From: Streptomyces sp. 35G-GA-8
GTDB taxonomy: Bacteria; Actinomycetota; Actinomycetes; Streptomycetales; Streptomycetaceae
Reading direction: 5' to 3'
Assembly: GCF_023534745.1 (NCBI RefSeq)
Contig: NZ_JAMHJQ010000014.1
Coordinates: 166,800-230,799, forward strand
DNA length: 64,000 bases
The notes beneath the pieces are model-generated. The model did no database searches. It saw only the letters and a list, made by a program, of their open reading frames with translations, and was not told the DNA's origin. Below are positions 27,664-38,250 of this stretch, one piece after another (positions within the stretch are counted from its first letter, which is position 1; every line of letters begins with the position of its first letter). A program made the position numbers and the translations under genes.

Positions 27664-28776
27664 ATGGGTCTTACCAGCCGTAAAGTCCTGATCTTGGCCG
27701 TCCTGCTGGCTGTTGGGCTGTTCGTCGTGACCATCTGGCTCTGGCCGCGCCTGTCGCGCGGTACGCCACGCGTGGTGCTCGGCCGGATCGGACTGCTGTT
27801 GGCCACGCAGGTGGCGGTGTTCATGGCGGTCGGTCTCGTCGCCAACAACTCCTTCCTCTTCTACGGATCGTGGTCCGACCTGTTCGGGCGCAAGCAGGAT
27901 CTGGGGGCGGTCGTCGACCATTCGGCCGGGGGCACTCACGTGACGGTGATGGACACCCAGCGGACGCCCACGCCCGGCGGTTCGGTGCCCTCGGTGGCCG
28001 GCCAGGTCCAGCGGATCGTCGTCAGCGGCCCGAAGTCCGGGATCGACAGCACCGCGTACGTCTATCTCCCACCGGAGTACTTCCGGCGGGGATTCGTGCA
28101 CCGGACCTTCCCGGTCGCCGTGGTGCTCACCGGCTATCCGGGGATGGCGGAGAACCTGATCAAGCAGCTGAACTATCCGAAGACCGCCTGGCAGCTGGCC
28201 AAGGACGGCAAGATGCAGCCGATGGTGCTGGTGATGCTGCGGCCCACGGTGGCGCCGCCGAGGGACACCGAGTGCGTGGACATCCCGCGCGGTCCGCAGA
28301 CGGAGACGTTCTTCGCCAAGGATCTGCCGCTGGCGATGTCCCGGACGTACCGGGTCGGGCGCGAGCCGAAGAGCTGGGGCATCATCGGCAACTCCACCGG
28401 CGGCTACTGCGCGCTGAAGATCGCCATGCACCATCCGGAGCGGTACTCCGTGGGCGTCGGGCTCTCGGCGTACTACAAGGCGCCCGTCGATCCGACGACC
28501 GGTGATCTCTTCCGGGGCGACAAGCAGCTGCGCAACCGCTCCGACCTGCTGTGGAGCCTGGACAACCGGCCGCAGGGCCCGGTGTCCTTCCTGGTCACCT
28601 CGTCCAAGAAGGGCGAGGGAAATCTCAAGGCCACGCGGACGTTCATCAGCAAGGTCAAGGCGCCCTCGCATGTGTCGTCGATCATCCTCGACAGCGGCGG
28701 GCACAACTTCAACACCTGGCGCCGGGAGATCCCGCCGGCCCTGGAGTGGATGAGCGGGCGGCTCTACTCGAACTGA
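27664..28776 (+). CDS. Membrane-anchored alpha/beta-hydrolase esterase (mycolyltransferase-like fold)
   Basis: 370 aa. Two N-terminal hydrophobic helices (about residues 8-27 and 41-60) place the catalytic domain outside. The nucleophile elbow is IIGNSTGGYCAL with Ser244, and the histidine is in LDSGGHNFNTW near the C-terminus. This is the esterase D/antigen 85-like group. ATG 27664 has GGAGAAAG ten nt upstream. Paired divergently with the lysyltransferase-like gene, suggesting joint work on envelope lipids. Substrate unknown. Confidence 0.87.
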   Translation: MGLTSRKVLILAVLLAVGLFVVTIWLWPRLSRGTPRVVLGRIGLLLATQVAVFMAVGLVANNSFLFYGSWSDLFGRKQDLGAVVDHSAGGTHVTVMDTQRTPTPGGSVPSVAGQVQRIVVSGPKSGIDSTAYVYLPPEYFRRGFVHRTFPVAVVLTGYPGMAENLIKQLNYPKTAWQLAKDGKMQPMVLVMLRPTVAPPRDTECVDIPRGPQTETFFAKDLPLAMSRTYRVGREPKSWGIIGNSTGGYCALKIAMHHPERYSVGVGLSAYYKAPVDPTTGDLFRGDKQLRNRSDLLWSLDNRPQGPVSFLVTSSKKGEGNLKATRTFISKVKAPSHVSSIILDSGGHNFNTWRREIPPALEWMSGRLYSN

Positions 28777-28805
28777 TCGCCCAGCCGTCGTTGTGGCGGC
28801 GGCCC

Positions 28806-29978
<1,173 letters not shown>

Positions 29979-30119
29979 GGTTCCCCATTGTGCGACGTGT
30001 TGTGTGAAGGCCATGTTGCTGGAATGTGGCGGGCTTCCGCGAATGTCAGTGGTCGGGGTTAGGGTCGCCAGGGCATAGAGCCAGACATACGTTCGGGAAG
30101 ACGGGGGAGGCGGGGATGG

Positions 30120-30845
30120 ATGAGTACGCAAGGGTGCCTGGCGGCGAACGACTGGATCTGCGGGGAATATCTCCGCTCCCGTAGTCAGGAGTTGATCGAC
30201 GCCACGGTCCAGCATGTGTGGATCACCGCGGTCTCGGTCGTCATAGGGCTGCTGGTGGCATTTCCGCTGGCCCTGCTGGCGCGGAGCAGGCCGTCATTCG
30301 CCGGACCGGTGCTGGGGCTGACGACGCTGCTCTACACGATTCCGTCGCTGGCGATGTTCTCGCTGCTGCTGCCGCTCTTCGGGCTCTCCGCCGGTCTGGT
30401 GATCACCGGCCTGGTGCTCTATTCACTGACGATTCTCGTGCGGAACATCATCGCGGGGCTCGAAGCGGTGCCGGAAGAGGCACGGGAGGCGGCCCGCGGG
30501 ATGGGATACGGACCGGGGCGGCTGCTCTGGGAGGTCGAGCTGCCCCTGGCGCTGCCCGCGCTGATGGCGGGCCTGCGCATAGCGACGGTGTCGACGGTCG
30601 CGCTGACCACCGTCGGGTCGATCGTCGGCCGGGGCGGGCTCGGCAATCTCATCGAGGACGCGCTGCCGAGCTTCTTCAAGGCGCAGGTGCTGACGGCCTC
30701 GGTGCTGTGTGTGCTGCTCGCGGTGGTCGCCGATCTGCTGCTGCTCGGAGCGCAGCGGCTGCTGACGCCCTGGACGCGCATACGTCCGACACGTACGTCC
30801 GGCCGTAAAGCCGTGCCGGCCGACGCGCTGAAGGCGGTGGGCTGA
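30120..30845 (+). CDS. opuCB: Osmoprotectant ABC permease, first subunit
   Basis: 241 aa with about six membrane helices. The permease EAA loop is GLEAVPEEAREAARGMGYGPG followed by RLLWEVELPLALPALMAGLR, typical of OpuCB/ProW. ATG 30120 has GGGGGAGG nine nt upstream. Two bases separate its stop from the second permease. Divergent from the ATPase gene across 141 bp that must hold both promoters. Confidence 0.92.
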   Translation: MSTQGCLAANDWICGEYLRSRSQELIDATVQHVWITAVSVVIGLLVAFPLALLARSRPSFAGPVLGLTTLLYTIPSLAMFSLLLPLFGLSAGLVITGLVLYSLTILVRNIIAGLEAVPEEAREAARGMGYGPGRLLWEVELPLALPALMAGLRIATVSTVALTTVGSIVGRGGLGNLIEDALPSFFKAQVLTASVLCVLLAVVADLLLLGAQRLLTPWTRIRPTRTSGRKAVPADALKAVG

Positions 30846-30847
30846 CC

Positions 30848-31540
30848 ATGGGAGTTCTGGGAGAGGCGGTCAGCTGGCTGACGACCGGTGCCAACTGGTC
30901 CGGCGACAGCGGGGTGTGGCGGCGGCTGGAAGAGCACGCACTTGTCAGCGGGGTCGCCCTCGCGCTGGCGTGCGCCATAGCCCTGCCCATAGCCCTTTAT
31001 CTGGGGCATATCGGCAAGGGCGGCGCGCTCGCGATCAATATCTCCAATGTGGGCCGTGCGGTGCCGGTGTTCGCCGTGCTCGCCCTGTTCATGGTCTCGC
31101 CGCTGCGCAACTCGGGCTCGGTGCCGACGATCATCGCGCTGGTGCTCTTCGCCGTGCCGCCCCTGCTGACCAACGCCTATGTCGGGATGCGGGAGGTGGA
31201 CAGCGCGGTCGTGGAGGCCGCCCGGGGGATGGGCATGTCCGGGCGCCAGCTCTTCGTACGGGTCGAACTGCCCCTCGCGTACCCGCTGATCATGACCGGG
31301 CTCCGCTCGGCCTCCGTACAGGTGGTGGCCACCGCCACCATCGCGGCGATGGTGGGACAGGGCGGCCTCGGCCGGATCATCACCGCCGGCTTCAACACGT
31401 ACAACACCCCGCAGGTGGTCGCGGGCGCACTGCTCGTCGCGCTGCTCGCGCTGCTCGTCGAAGGCGTGCTGGTGGCGCTGGACCGGGTCATCGACCCGGC
31501 GCCCTCGCTCGCCGCCCGGCCCTCGCGCACGACCGTCTGA
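30848..31540 (+). CDS. opuCD: Osmoprotectant ABC permease, second subunit
   Basis: 230 aa. Second permease with EAA loop MREVDSAVVEAARGMGMSG, then RQLFVRVELPLAYPLIMTGLR. Its 3-nt proximity to opuCB and the following lipoprotein gene define the operon. Forms the heteromeric channel for glycine betaine, choline or carnitine uptake (family role). Confidence 0.92.
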   Translation: MGVLGEAVSWLTTGANWSGDSGVWRRLEEHALVSGVALALACAIALPIALYLGHIGKGGALAINISNVGRAVPVFAVLALFMVSPLRNSGSVPTIIALVLFAVPPLLTNAYVGMREVDSAVVEAARGMGMSGRQLFVRVELPLAYPLIMTGLRSASVQVVATATIAAMVGQGGLGRIITAGFNTYNTPQVVAGALLVALLALLVEGVLVALDRVIDPAPSLAARPSRTTV

Positions 31541-31577
31541 CGACCGACCCAATGGCTTCTTGGAGATGGTGAACCTC

Positions 31578-32564
31578 ATGAGCAAGACCTCGCGCCTCGC
31601 GGGTGCCGTACTGGGAGTGGTGGCCCTGACCACCTCGCTCGCCGCGTGCGGCGGCGACAGCCTGGAGAAGGACAAGAGCGGCGCCGCCGACTCCGGTTCC
31701 GGCTCCGGCTCGGGGGAGAAGGGCTCGCTCGTCATCGGCGCGGCGGCCTTCACGGAGTCCAAGGTGCTGGCGGAGCTGTACGCCCAGATCCTGGGCGACG
31801 CCGGCTACTCCACGTCCGTCACCACGGTGAAGAACCGTGAGCTGTACGAACCGTCCCTGGAGAAGGGCGAGATCGACGTGGTGCCCGAATACGCCGCGAC
31901 GATCACGGAATTCCTCAACGCCAAGGTGAACGGCGCCAAGGCGGCCGAGGAGAAGCCGCTCGCGTCCAGCGACGCCGCCGCGACGGTCGCCGAGCTGACG
32001 AAGCTCGCCGAGCCGCTGGGACTGAAGGTGCTGCCCGCCGGTCAGGCCGTCGATCAGAATGCCTTCGCGGTGACCAAGGAATTCGCCGAGAAGAACAAGC
32101 TGAAGACGCTTTCCGATCTTGGCAAGTCGAAGATCAAGGTGAAGATCGCGGCGGGCGACGAGTGCGAGGTCCGGCCCTTCTGCGCGCCGGGTCTGAAGAA
32201 GACGTACGGCATCGATGTGGCGGGCATCGACCCCAAGGGCGTCGGCACCCCGCAGTCCAAGCAGGCCGTCAAGGACGGTGTGGACCAGGTGGTTCTGAGC
32301 AGCACCACCGATGGCACGCTCGACAGCTTCGGACTCGTCGTGCTTGAGGACGACAAGAAGCTCCAGAACGCCGACAACGTACTGCCGGTGGTCAATGCCA
32401 AGGACGCCGGTTCGGCGGAGATAGCCGATGTGCTGGGCAAGCTGACCGACGCGCTGACCACGGACGATCTGGCGAAGTTGAACCTCAAGGTCGATGCCGA
32501 GCGTGCGAAGCCCGAGGATGTCGCCAAGGAGTACCTGGAGTCCAAAGGTCTGGTCAAGAAGTAG
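31578..32564 (+). CDS. opuCC: Osmoprotectant-binding lipoprotein
   Basis: 328 aa. N-terminal lipobox LAAC with Cys24 after a hydrophobic segment, a Ser/Gly linker, then an OpuAC-like binding domain: VIGAAAFTESKVLAELYAQIL, VTTVKNRELYEPSLEKGEIDVVPEY and AFAVTKEFAEKNKLKTLSDL. Captures quaternary amines outside the membrane. ATG 31578 is preferred since the leader then fits; ATG 31566 would place GGAG inside the start. Completes opuCB-opuCD-opuCC. Confidence 0.93.
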   Translation: MSKTSRLAGAVLGVVALTTSLAACGGDSLEKDKSGAADSGSGSGSGEKGSLVIGAAAFTESKVLAELYAQILGDAGYSTSVTTVKNRELYEPSLEKGEIDVVPEYAATITEFLNAKVNGAKAAEEKPLASSDAAATVAELTKLAEPLGLKVLPAGQAVDQNAFAVTKEFAEKNKLKTLSDLGKSKIKVKIAAGDECEVRPFCAPGLKKTYGIDVAGIDPKGVGTPQSKQAVKDGVDQVVLSSTTDGTLDSFGLVVLEDDKKLQNADNVLPVVNAKDAGSAEIADVLGKLTDALTTDDLAKLNLKVDAERAKPEDVAKEYLESKGLVKK

Positions 32565-32717
32565 TGGCCGGACGGCGTCCGCGCGGTAACCGGCGCCAGG
32601 CAAAACGGAGTTCTGTAGAGGAAACAGGAGTGGATGGGGAGGAAGGCCGGCAACGGGCCGAGAAAGATTGTCCGACCGGCCCCCCATTCGGTCTCCACGC
32701 ACGGTAAATTTCAGGCC

Positions 32718-33758
32718 ATGCCACGTGGACGCCACCGCCATTCCCCACCCCTCCACAAGCTTCTGCCGCCGACGGCGGTCGCCGGAGCCGCGGTTCTCTG
32801 TGCCGCGGGCGCCTGGTTCCTCGCGGAGCCCGTGGTGCTCCGCGGTCTGGTCGCGGTGACGGCCGCCGCGGCGGTCACCGGCGCGGTCTTCATGCGTGGT
32901 TGGGACCGCGCCGCCGGCCGCCGGGTCGCCGAGCTGACGCGCGCGCGGGAGAGCGACGGCTGGAAGGCCGAGGAGCGCATAGCCGAACTGGAAGGCGACG
33001 TCGAGGAGTCGCGCGAGCTGCGCCTCAAGCTTGAGGCCAAACTGCGCGCCAAGCGGATCGAGCTGGCCGGGCTGCGCGGTGAGCACGCCGCGCTGCTGCG
33101 CCGGTACGCCACCGCGGAGACCGAGCGCGCCACCGCGCTGGAGGGGCGGCGTCAGCTCGCCCTGGAGGCGTCGGCCGTCCCCAAGGCGTTGCCCGCCGCG
33201 GGCAGCACGCCCACCAAGGCGGCGTTCGTCAGCGCCGCGCGGGCCCTGGACGAACTGTCGCGCAACGCCGCGGTCCAGCAGGCGAGGCATACGGTCGAGG
33301 CGGCGCGTGCGCGCGATCTCGCGGAGCGGTCCACGGAGGCGGGGGAGTCGCGGGGGAAGCACGCGGCGGGCGCCGGGGCCGAACAGCACAACCGCCCGTC
33401 GTCCGCCCTCCCGGCCACCCGCGTGCCCACGGCCTCCGCGATCGTCCCGTACGCCCCGCAGGGCCGTCCCGCGCGGCGGCCCGAGGGCGGTTTCGACTTC
33501 TTCGGTGCGCAGGCCACCGCGCAGAACGCGCCCGGCGGGCTCAAGAAGGCGGACGCGGACGACACCAAGGGGTCCGCACCGGCCGCCGAACTGGCGCGCG
33601 TCGAGCGCGAGGACCTCGCGGACGTGGTGGGCGAGGAGGCTCTCGCCGAGCGGCGCAGGGCCGAGGAGCGGGGTATCGGGCAGGTCATCGATCTGACCGT
33701 GCACGACGAGACCGAGCCGCTCGAAATGGGAGAGCTGCGCGACGCGATCAGCGGCTGA
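32718..33758 (+). CDS. Conserved hypothetical membrane-anchored coiled-coil protein
   Basis: 346 aa. A short basic N-terminus (RGRHRHSPPLHKLL), two hydrophobic segments at about 19-35 and 41-57, then a long charged helix with heptad character (VAELTRARESDGWKAEERIA, ESRELRLKLEAKLRAKRIEL) to about residue 145, and a low-complexity Ala/Pro tail ending IGQVIDLTVHDETEPLEMG. No known domain recognised. Possibly a Streptomyces-specific envelope or division-linked protein; no function is claimed. Convergent with nuoD. Confidence 0.8.
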   Translation: MPRGRHRHSPPLHKLLPPTAVAGAAVLCAAGAWFLAEPVVLRGLVAVTAAAAVTGAVFMRGWDRAAGRRVAELTRARESDGWKAEERIAELEGDVEESRELRLKLEAKLRAKRIELAGLRGEHAALLRRYATAETERATALEGRRQLALEASAVPKALPAAGSTPTKAAFVSAARALDELSRNAAVQQARHTVEAARARDLAERSTEAGESRGKHAAGAGAEQHNRPSSALPATRVPTASAIVPYAPQGRPARRPEGGFDFFGAQATAQNAPGGLKKADADDTKGSAPAAELARVEREDLADVVGEEALAERRRAEERGIGQVIDLTVHDETEPLEMGELRDAISG

Positions 33759-33832
33759 TGACGGCAGGCCGCTGAGCGAGCGCGAGGCGGAGCGGCGAGG
33801 GGGGCGCGTGGGGGCGCGGCCCCCGGGGCGCG

Positions 33833-34984
33833 TTACTTGTCGATGTCGCCGACGACGAAGAACAGCGAGCCCAGGATCGCGACCATGTCGGCGACCTGCG
33901 TCCCGGGCAGCAACTCGGTCAGCGCCTGGATGTTGTTGAACGAGGCCGAGCGCAGCTTCAGCCGGTACGGCGTCTTCTCGCCCTTCGACACCAGGTAATA
34001 GCCGTTGATGCCGAGAGGGTTCTCGGTCCACGCGTACGTATGCCCCTCGGGCGCCTTCAGCACCTTGGGCAGCCGCTGGTTGATCGGCCCGGGCGGCAGC
34101 TCCGCGATCCGGTCCAGACAGGCGTCCGCCAGGGCCAGCGCGTTGTGCGTCTGCTCCAGCAGACATTCGAACCGCGCCAGACAGTCGCCCTCCTCGCGGG
34201 TCACGACCCTGAGCGTGTCGCGCAGTTCGCCGTACGCGAGGTACGGCTCGTCGCGGCGCAGATCGAAGTCGACCCCGGAGGCGCGGGCGATCGGCCCGGA
34301 CACCCCGTACGCGTGGACCGTCTCCCGCGACAGCACCCCAACCCCGCGGGTACGGCCCCGGAAGATCTCGTTGCCGAGCACCAGCCGGTCGTACACGTCC
34401 ATCCGCGAGCGCACGGACGCGATCGCGGACCTGGCGCGCCCCTGCCAGCCCGCGGGAAGGTCCTCCTTGAGGCCGCCGACCCGGTTGAACATGTAGTGCA
34501 TCCGGCCGCCGGAGATCTCCTCCATCACGCCCTGAAGCTCCTCGCGCTCCCGGAACGCGTAGAACACCGGGGTGATACCGCCCAGTTCGAGGGGGTACGA
34601 GCCGAGGAACATCAGATGGTTGAGCACCCGGTTCAGCTCGGCGAGCAGCGTTCTGGTCCATACGGCGCGCTCGGGCACCTCCATGCCGAGCATCCGCTCG
34701 ACGGCCATCACCACGCCCAGCTCGTTGGAGAACGCCGAGAGCCAGTCGTGGCGGTTGGCGAGGACCAGGACCTGCCGGTAGTCGCGCGCCTCGAAAAGCT
34801 TCTCCGCGCCCCGGTGCATATAGCCGATGACCGGCTCCGCCTGCTGGATCACCTCGCCGTCGAGCACGAGCCGGAGCCGGAGCACCCCGTGGGTGGAGGG
34901 GTGCTGCGGGCCGATGTTGAGCACCATGTCCGTGCTCTCGGCCGCGCCGCCGATACCGACCGTCGTCCGGGTGGTCTCCGTCAT
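33833..34984 (-). CDS. nuoD2: NADH-quinone oxidoreductase subunit D homologue (orphan NuoD)
   Basis: 383 aa, about NuoD size. Full 49-kDa motif series: [53 protein letters not shown], and the C-terminal [23 protein letters not shown] with [16 protein letters not shown]. Arg36 in HGVLRLRL matches the arginine that NDUFAF7 dimethylates in human NDUFS2. No other nuo gene is in the window, so this is a stand-alone copy. ATG 34984 overlaps the stop of the methyltransferase gene (ATGA). May substitute for the main NuoD or serve another complex. Confidence 0.93.
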   Translation of the reverse strand: MTETTRTTVGIGGAAESTDMVLNIGPQHPSTHGVLRLRLVLDGEVIQQAEPVIGYMHRGAEKLFEARDYRQVLVLANRHDWLSAFSNELGVVMAVERMLGMEVPERAVWTRTLLAELNRVLNHLMFLGSYPLELGGITPVFYAFREREELQGVMEEISGGRMHYMFNRVGGLKEDLPAGWQGRARSAIASVRSRMDVYDRLVLGNEIFRGRTRGVGVLSRETVHAYGVSGPIARASGVDFDLRRDEPYLAYGELRDTLRVVTREEGDCLARFECLLEQTHNALALADACLDRIAELPPGPINQRLPKVLKAPEGHTYAWTENPLGINGYYLVSKGEKTPYRLKLRSASFNNIQALTELLPGTQVADMVAILGSLFFVVGDIDK

Positions 34985-36081
34985 GGGCGACAGTCTCTCA
35001 GAGCGCCGGTCGTGCCTCCGATGATGCCTCCGATCGTGCCTTCGCCCGTGCCTCCGCTTGTGCCTCCGAGGCCGATGGGCTGCATGAGCCAGCCGAAGTC
35101 CCCGAGGCCGCCACGGGCCGTCAGCTCCGCCGCCTCCCCGGCCGCCGCGAGCGCCCGCACATAGGCCGCCGGATCCGTGGTGGCGAGGGACAGCGGCGGC
35201 CGTCGGCCGCTCACCCCCAGCCGGTGCAGGGCCTCGCGCTGGCCCAGCAGTTCCGCGCCGGGCAGGGCACAGGCGTCCAGCGCCACATGGGCCGTGAGAT
35301 CGAGGGTGCCGTCCGGTACGGGGGGCACCTCCCGGCCCGCCCGGAAGCCCGTCAGAGTACCGAAGGGCGGCCGGGCGTCCCGTACATGCGCGTAGTCGAC
35401 CGCGACCGCGAGCCCCCGCTCCAGGGTGGCGACGGCCGCCGCCCACGCCTCGTCGCGCGGCCGGCCGATCTCCGCGCGGGTGCCGGGGCCGGCCGGCGGC
35501 CACCAGCGGGCGAGCCATTCGGCGTCGGGGCCCTCGACCGGGTCGCCCGGTTCCTCGGAGCCGTCCGGCCGGACGAGGACGTACCGTACGACCCCGTCGG
35601 GGCCGGTCTCGGCGATGTCGACGGGGACGTTGTCGAGCCATTCGTTCGCGAAGAGCAGCCCGCTCACCCCGGGCGGCGGCTCCGGGCACCACTCGATACG
35701 GGGGTCCAGGCCCGTGGGACGCGGGGCGCGCTCGACGGCGTACGGCCGCACCGCGAGCCCGTCCGGGAGCGCGGCCAGGACCCCCGAAAGCAGCTCGCCG
35801 CGGCCCGCGCCGACATCGACGAACGCCACCTCGTCCATGCCCAGCCGCTCGGCGGTCCCGGCCAGCAGCCGGGCGACCGCGGCGGCGAAGAGCGGGGAGG
35901 CGTGGACCGACGTACGGAAGTGCCCGGCCGGTCCCTCGGGGCGCAGATAGAAGCCGTCCGGGCCGTACAGCGCGCGCTCGGCTGCCGTACGCCAGCGGAG
36001 CGCTCCGGGGGCGCACCGGCCGTCCGTCGCGCCTCGCGCCGTACCCGGAGCCCCGGGCGACTTACACGTCTCATCCGTCAC
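34981..36081 (-). CDS. NDUFAF7/MidA-family SAM-dependent methyltransferase
   Basis: 366 aa. N-terminal [27 protein letters not shown] is the family entry motif; SAM loop [14 protein letters not shown] (GAGRG at 91-95), then [15 protein letters not shown] and [19 protein letters not shown]. The eukaryotic homologue NDUFAF7 methylates an arginine of the NuoD-type complex I subunit NDUFS2 during assembly. Here the gene is coupled by an ATGA overlap to a NuoD homologue, which supports that target. GTG 36081 is chosen by the GGAG about 14-17 nt upstream; an in-frame TTG at 36090 is possible. Confidence 0.88.
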   Translation of the reverse strand: MTDETCKSPGAPGTARGATDGRCAPGALRWRTAAERALYGPDGFYLRPEGPAGHFRTSVHASPLFAAAVARLLAGTAERLGMDEVAFVDVGAGRGELLSGVLAALPDGLAVRPYAVERAPRPTGLDPRIEWCPEPPPGVSGLLFANEWLDNVPVDIAETGPDGVVRYVLVRPDGSEEPGDPVEGPDAEWLARWWPPAGPGTRAEIGRPRDEAWAAAVATLERGLAVAVDYAHVRDARPPFGTLTGFRAGREVPPVPDGTLDLTAHVALDACALPGAELLGQREALHRLGVSGRRPPLSLATTDPAAYVRALAAAGEAAELTARGGLGDFGWLMQPIGLGGTSGGTGEGTIGGIIGGTTGALRDCRP

Positions 36082-36177
36082 GGCGTCAAGTCTCCACCTT
36101 GGGGAGTACGATTCCGCCGATCGGATCGGCCCTCCGGCTGACCCGTCCCCCTTGTCCGCCTCACTACGCTGGGTTAC

Positions 36178-37380
36178 GTGCAGCGCTTCTACGACTTTCT
36201 CCGCGGACACCCGACGGGCGTCGACAGCTTCTGGGCTGTCCTGCTCTTCGGGCTGTCCCTGTTGTGGGTGGTGCAGGACAACGAGGGCGTCGGCACGAGG
36301 CTGGCGGCCATCCCGCTGGTCCTGCTGCTGAGCCTGTCCGTCGCGCTGCGCCGTCGCGCGCCGGAGAAGGTGCTGCTGCTCGTGCTGGGCCTGGGCCTCG
36401 CCCAGCTCGCCCTGGATGTGCGGCCCAATCCGGCCGACTTCGCGATGCTCGTGATCATCTACACCGTCGCCGCGCAGGGCGGGCCGCGCTGGGCCTCGCG
36501 GCTCGCGCTGACCGGCGGACTGCTCGCCACCCCCGCGGCGCAGGCGCGCTGGCGGGACGATCCCACCGAGAGCGTCCTGGGCCAGGTCTTCGTCACCATC
36601 GTCATCTGCGTGCCGTTCGTCCTCGCCTGGGTGCTCGGCGACTCCGTCCGTACCCGCCGGGCCTATCTCGACCAGCTGGAGGAGCGCGCCACCCGGCTGG
36701 AGAAGGAGCGTGAGGCGCAGGCCAAGGTGGCGGTCGCCGCCGAGCGGGCCAGGATCGCCCGCGAGCTGCACGATGTCGTCGCGCACAACGTCTCCGTGAT
36801 GGTGGTCCAGGCCGACGGCGCCGCCTATGTGCTGGACGCCGCCCCCGACCAGGCCAAACAGGCACTGGAAACCATTTCGAGCACCGGCAGGCAGGCGCTC
36901 GCCGAGATGCGCAGACTGCTGGGCGTGCTGCGGACCGGTGACGCCAAGGAGGGCGGCGAATACGTTCCGCAGCCCGATGTCGGACAGATCGAGGAACTGA
37001 TCGAGAACGTGCGGGGCGCCGGGCTGACCGTGGACTTCCGGATCGAGGGCACCCCGAGGCCGCTGCCCAGCGGGGTGGAGCTGACCGCGTACCGCATTGT
37101 GCAGGAGGCCCTCACCAACAGCCGCAAGCACGGCGGACCCGATGTGGGCGCCAGCGTCCGTCTGGTCTACTTCGACGACGGGCTCGGGCTGCTCGTCGAG
37201 GACGACGGGCGGGGCGCGGCCCACGAGCTGTACGTGGACGGCGGGGCCGACGGGCGCGGTCATGGGCTCATCGGCATGCGGGAGCGGGTGGGTATGGTCG
37301 GCGGCACACTGGACGCCGGGCCGCGCCCCGGCGGCGGCTTCCGGATCAGCGCGCTGCTGCCGTTGAAACCCGCGCACTGA
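36178..37380 (+). CDS. Sensor histidine kinase, NarL-partner type (HisKA_3)
   Basis: 400 aa. Four to five membrane helices in the first 150 residues, then a coiled linker and the HisKA_3 box [20 protein letters not shown] with His198, a G box in DDGRGA and the closing [19 protein letters not shown] 36178 is close to the preceding divergent gene. Phosphorylates the response regulator encoded 126 bp downstream. Signal unknown. Confidence 0.93.
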   Translation: MQRFYDFLRGHPTGVDSFWAVLLFGLSLLWVVQDNEGVGTRLAAIPLVLLLSLSVALRRRAPEKVLLLVLGLGLAQLALDVRPNPADFAMLVIIYTVAAQGGPRWASRLALTGGLLATPAAQARWRDDPTESVLGQVFVTIVICVPFVLAWVLGDSVRTRRAYLDQLEERATRLEKEREAQAKVAVAAERARIARELHDVVAHNVSVMVVQADGAAYVLDAAPDQAKQALETISSTGRQALAEMRRLLGVLRTGDAKEGGEYVPQPDVGQIEELIENVRGAGLTVDFRIEGTPRPLPSGVELTAYRIVQEALTNSRKHGGPDVGASVRLVYFDDGLGLLVEDDGRGAAHELYVDGGADGRGHGLIGMRERVGMVGGTLDAGPRPGGGFRISALLPLKPAH

Positions 37381-37506
37381 GCGGTGCGCCGAAACAGCGC
37401 ACCGAACGGCGCACCGAACAGCGTGTCGGCCGCGCGGTCGGCACAAGCGTCCGCGCCCAGCCCCTCTCACCGGCCCACTTCCTCCTACCGGACAAGGACC
37501 CCGCAG

Positions 37507-38178
37507 ATGTCGATCCGCGTCATGCTCGTCGACGACCAGGTGCTGCTGCGCACCGGATTCCGTATGGTGCTGGCCGCGCAGCCCGACATGGAGGTCGTCG
37601 CGGAGGCCGGGGACGGCGCGGAGGCGATCGAGAACCTCCGCGCCACCGCCGTGGATGTCGTCCTGATGGACGTCCGTATGCCCCGGCTGGACGGCGTCGA
37701 GGCCACCCGCAGGATCTGTGCGGAGCCCAACGCTCCGAAGGTGCTCATCCTGACCACCTTCGACCTGGACGAGTACGCGTTCTCCGGGCTCAAGGCCGGG
37801 GCGAGCGGCTTCATGCTGAAGGATGTGCCGCCGGGCGAACTGCTCAACGCGATCCGCTCGGTGCACAGCGGTGACGCCGTCGTCGCCCCGTCCACCACCC
37901 GGCGGCTGCTGGACCGCTTCGCGCCGATGCTGCCCAGCCAGGACAAGCCGCGGCACAAGGAGCTGGACCGGCTGACCGACCGCGAGCGCGAGGTCTTGCT
38001 GCTGGTCGCGCAGGGGCTGTCGAACGGGGAGATCGCCGGCCGGCTGGTGCTCTCCGAGGCGACCGTGAAGACGCACGTCGGCCGGATCCTCACCAAGCTC
38101 GGACTGCGCGACCGCGTGCAGGTGGTCGTCCTCGCCTACGAGACGGGACTGGTGCGGGCCGGCGGCGGGGGAGGCTGA
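37507..38178 (+). CDS. LuxR/NarL-family response regulator
   Basis: 223 aa. Receiver domain [17 protein letters not shown] with phospho-acceptor Asp55 in [13 protein letters not shown] and Lys in GFMLKDV; C-terminal helix-turn-helix [21 protein letters not shown] and [22 protein letters not shown] 37507. Partner of the upstream kinase. Targets unknown. Convergent with the ArsR-type gene. Confidence 0.94.
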   Translation: MSIRVMLVDDQVLLRTGFRMVLAAQPDMEVVAEAGDGAEAIENLRATAVDVVLMDVRMPRLDGVEATRRICAEPNAPKVLILTTFDLDEYAFSGLKAGASGFMLKDVPPGELLNAIRSVHSGDAVVAPSTTRRLLDRFAPMLPSQDKPRHKELDRLTDREREVLLLVAQGLSNGEIAGRLVLSEATVKTHVGRILTKLGLRDRVQVVVLAYETGLVRAGGGGG

Positions 38179-38250
38179 GCCGGGCGGGGCACTTCGCGCT
38201 GCTCGCCGAGCACATCCGTACGGACCGGCCGACCCCGGGGTGGCGGGCCG

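Noticed and set aside
34984-36081. NuoD and the methyltransferase as a single fused protein
   Set aside because: The methyltransferase TGA at 34981-34983 separates the frames; the overlap is only 4 nt.
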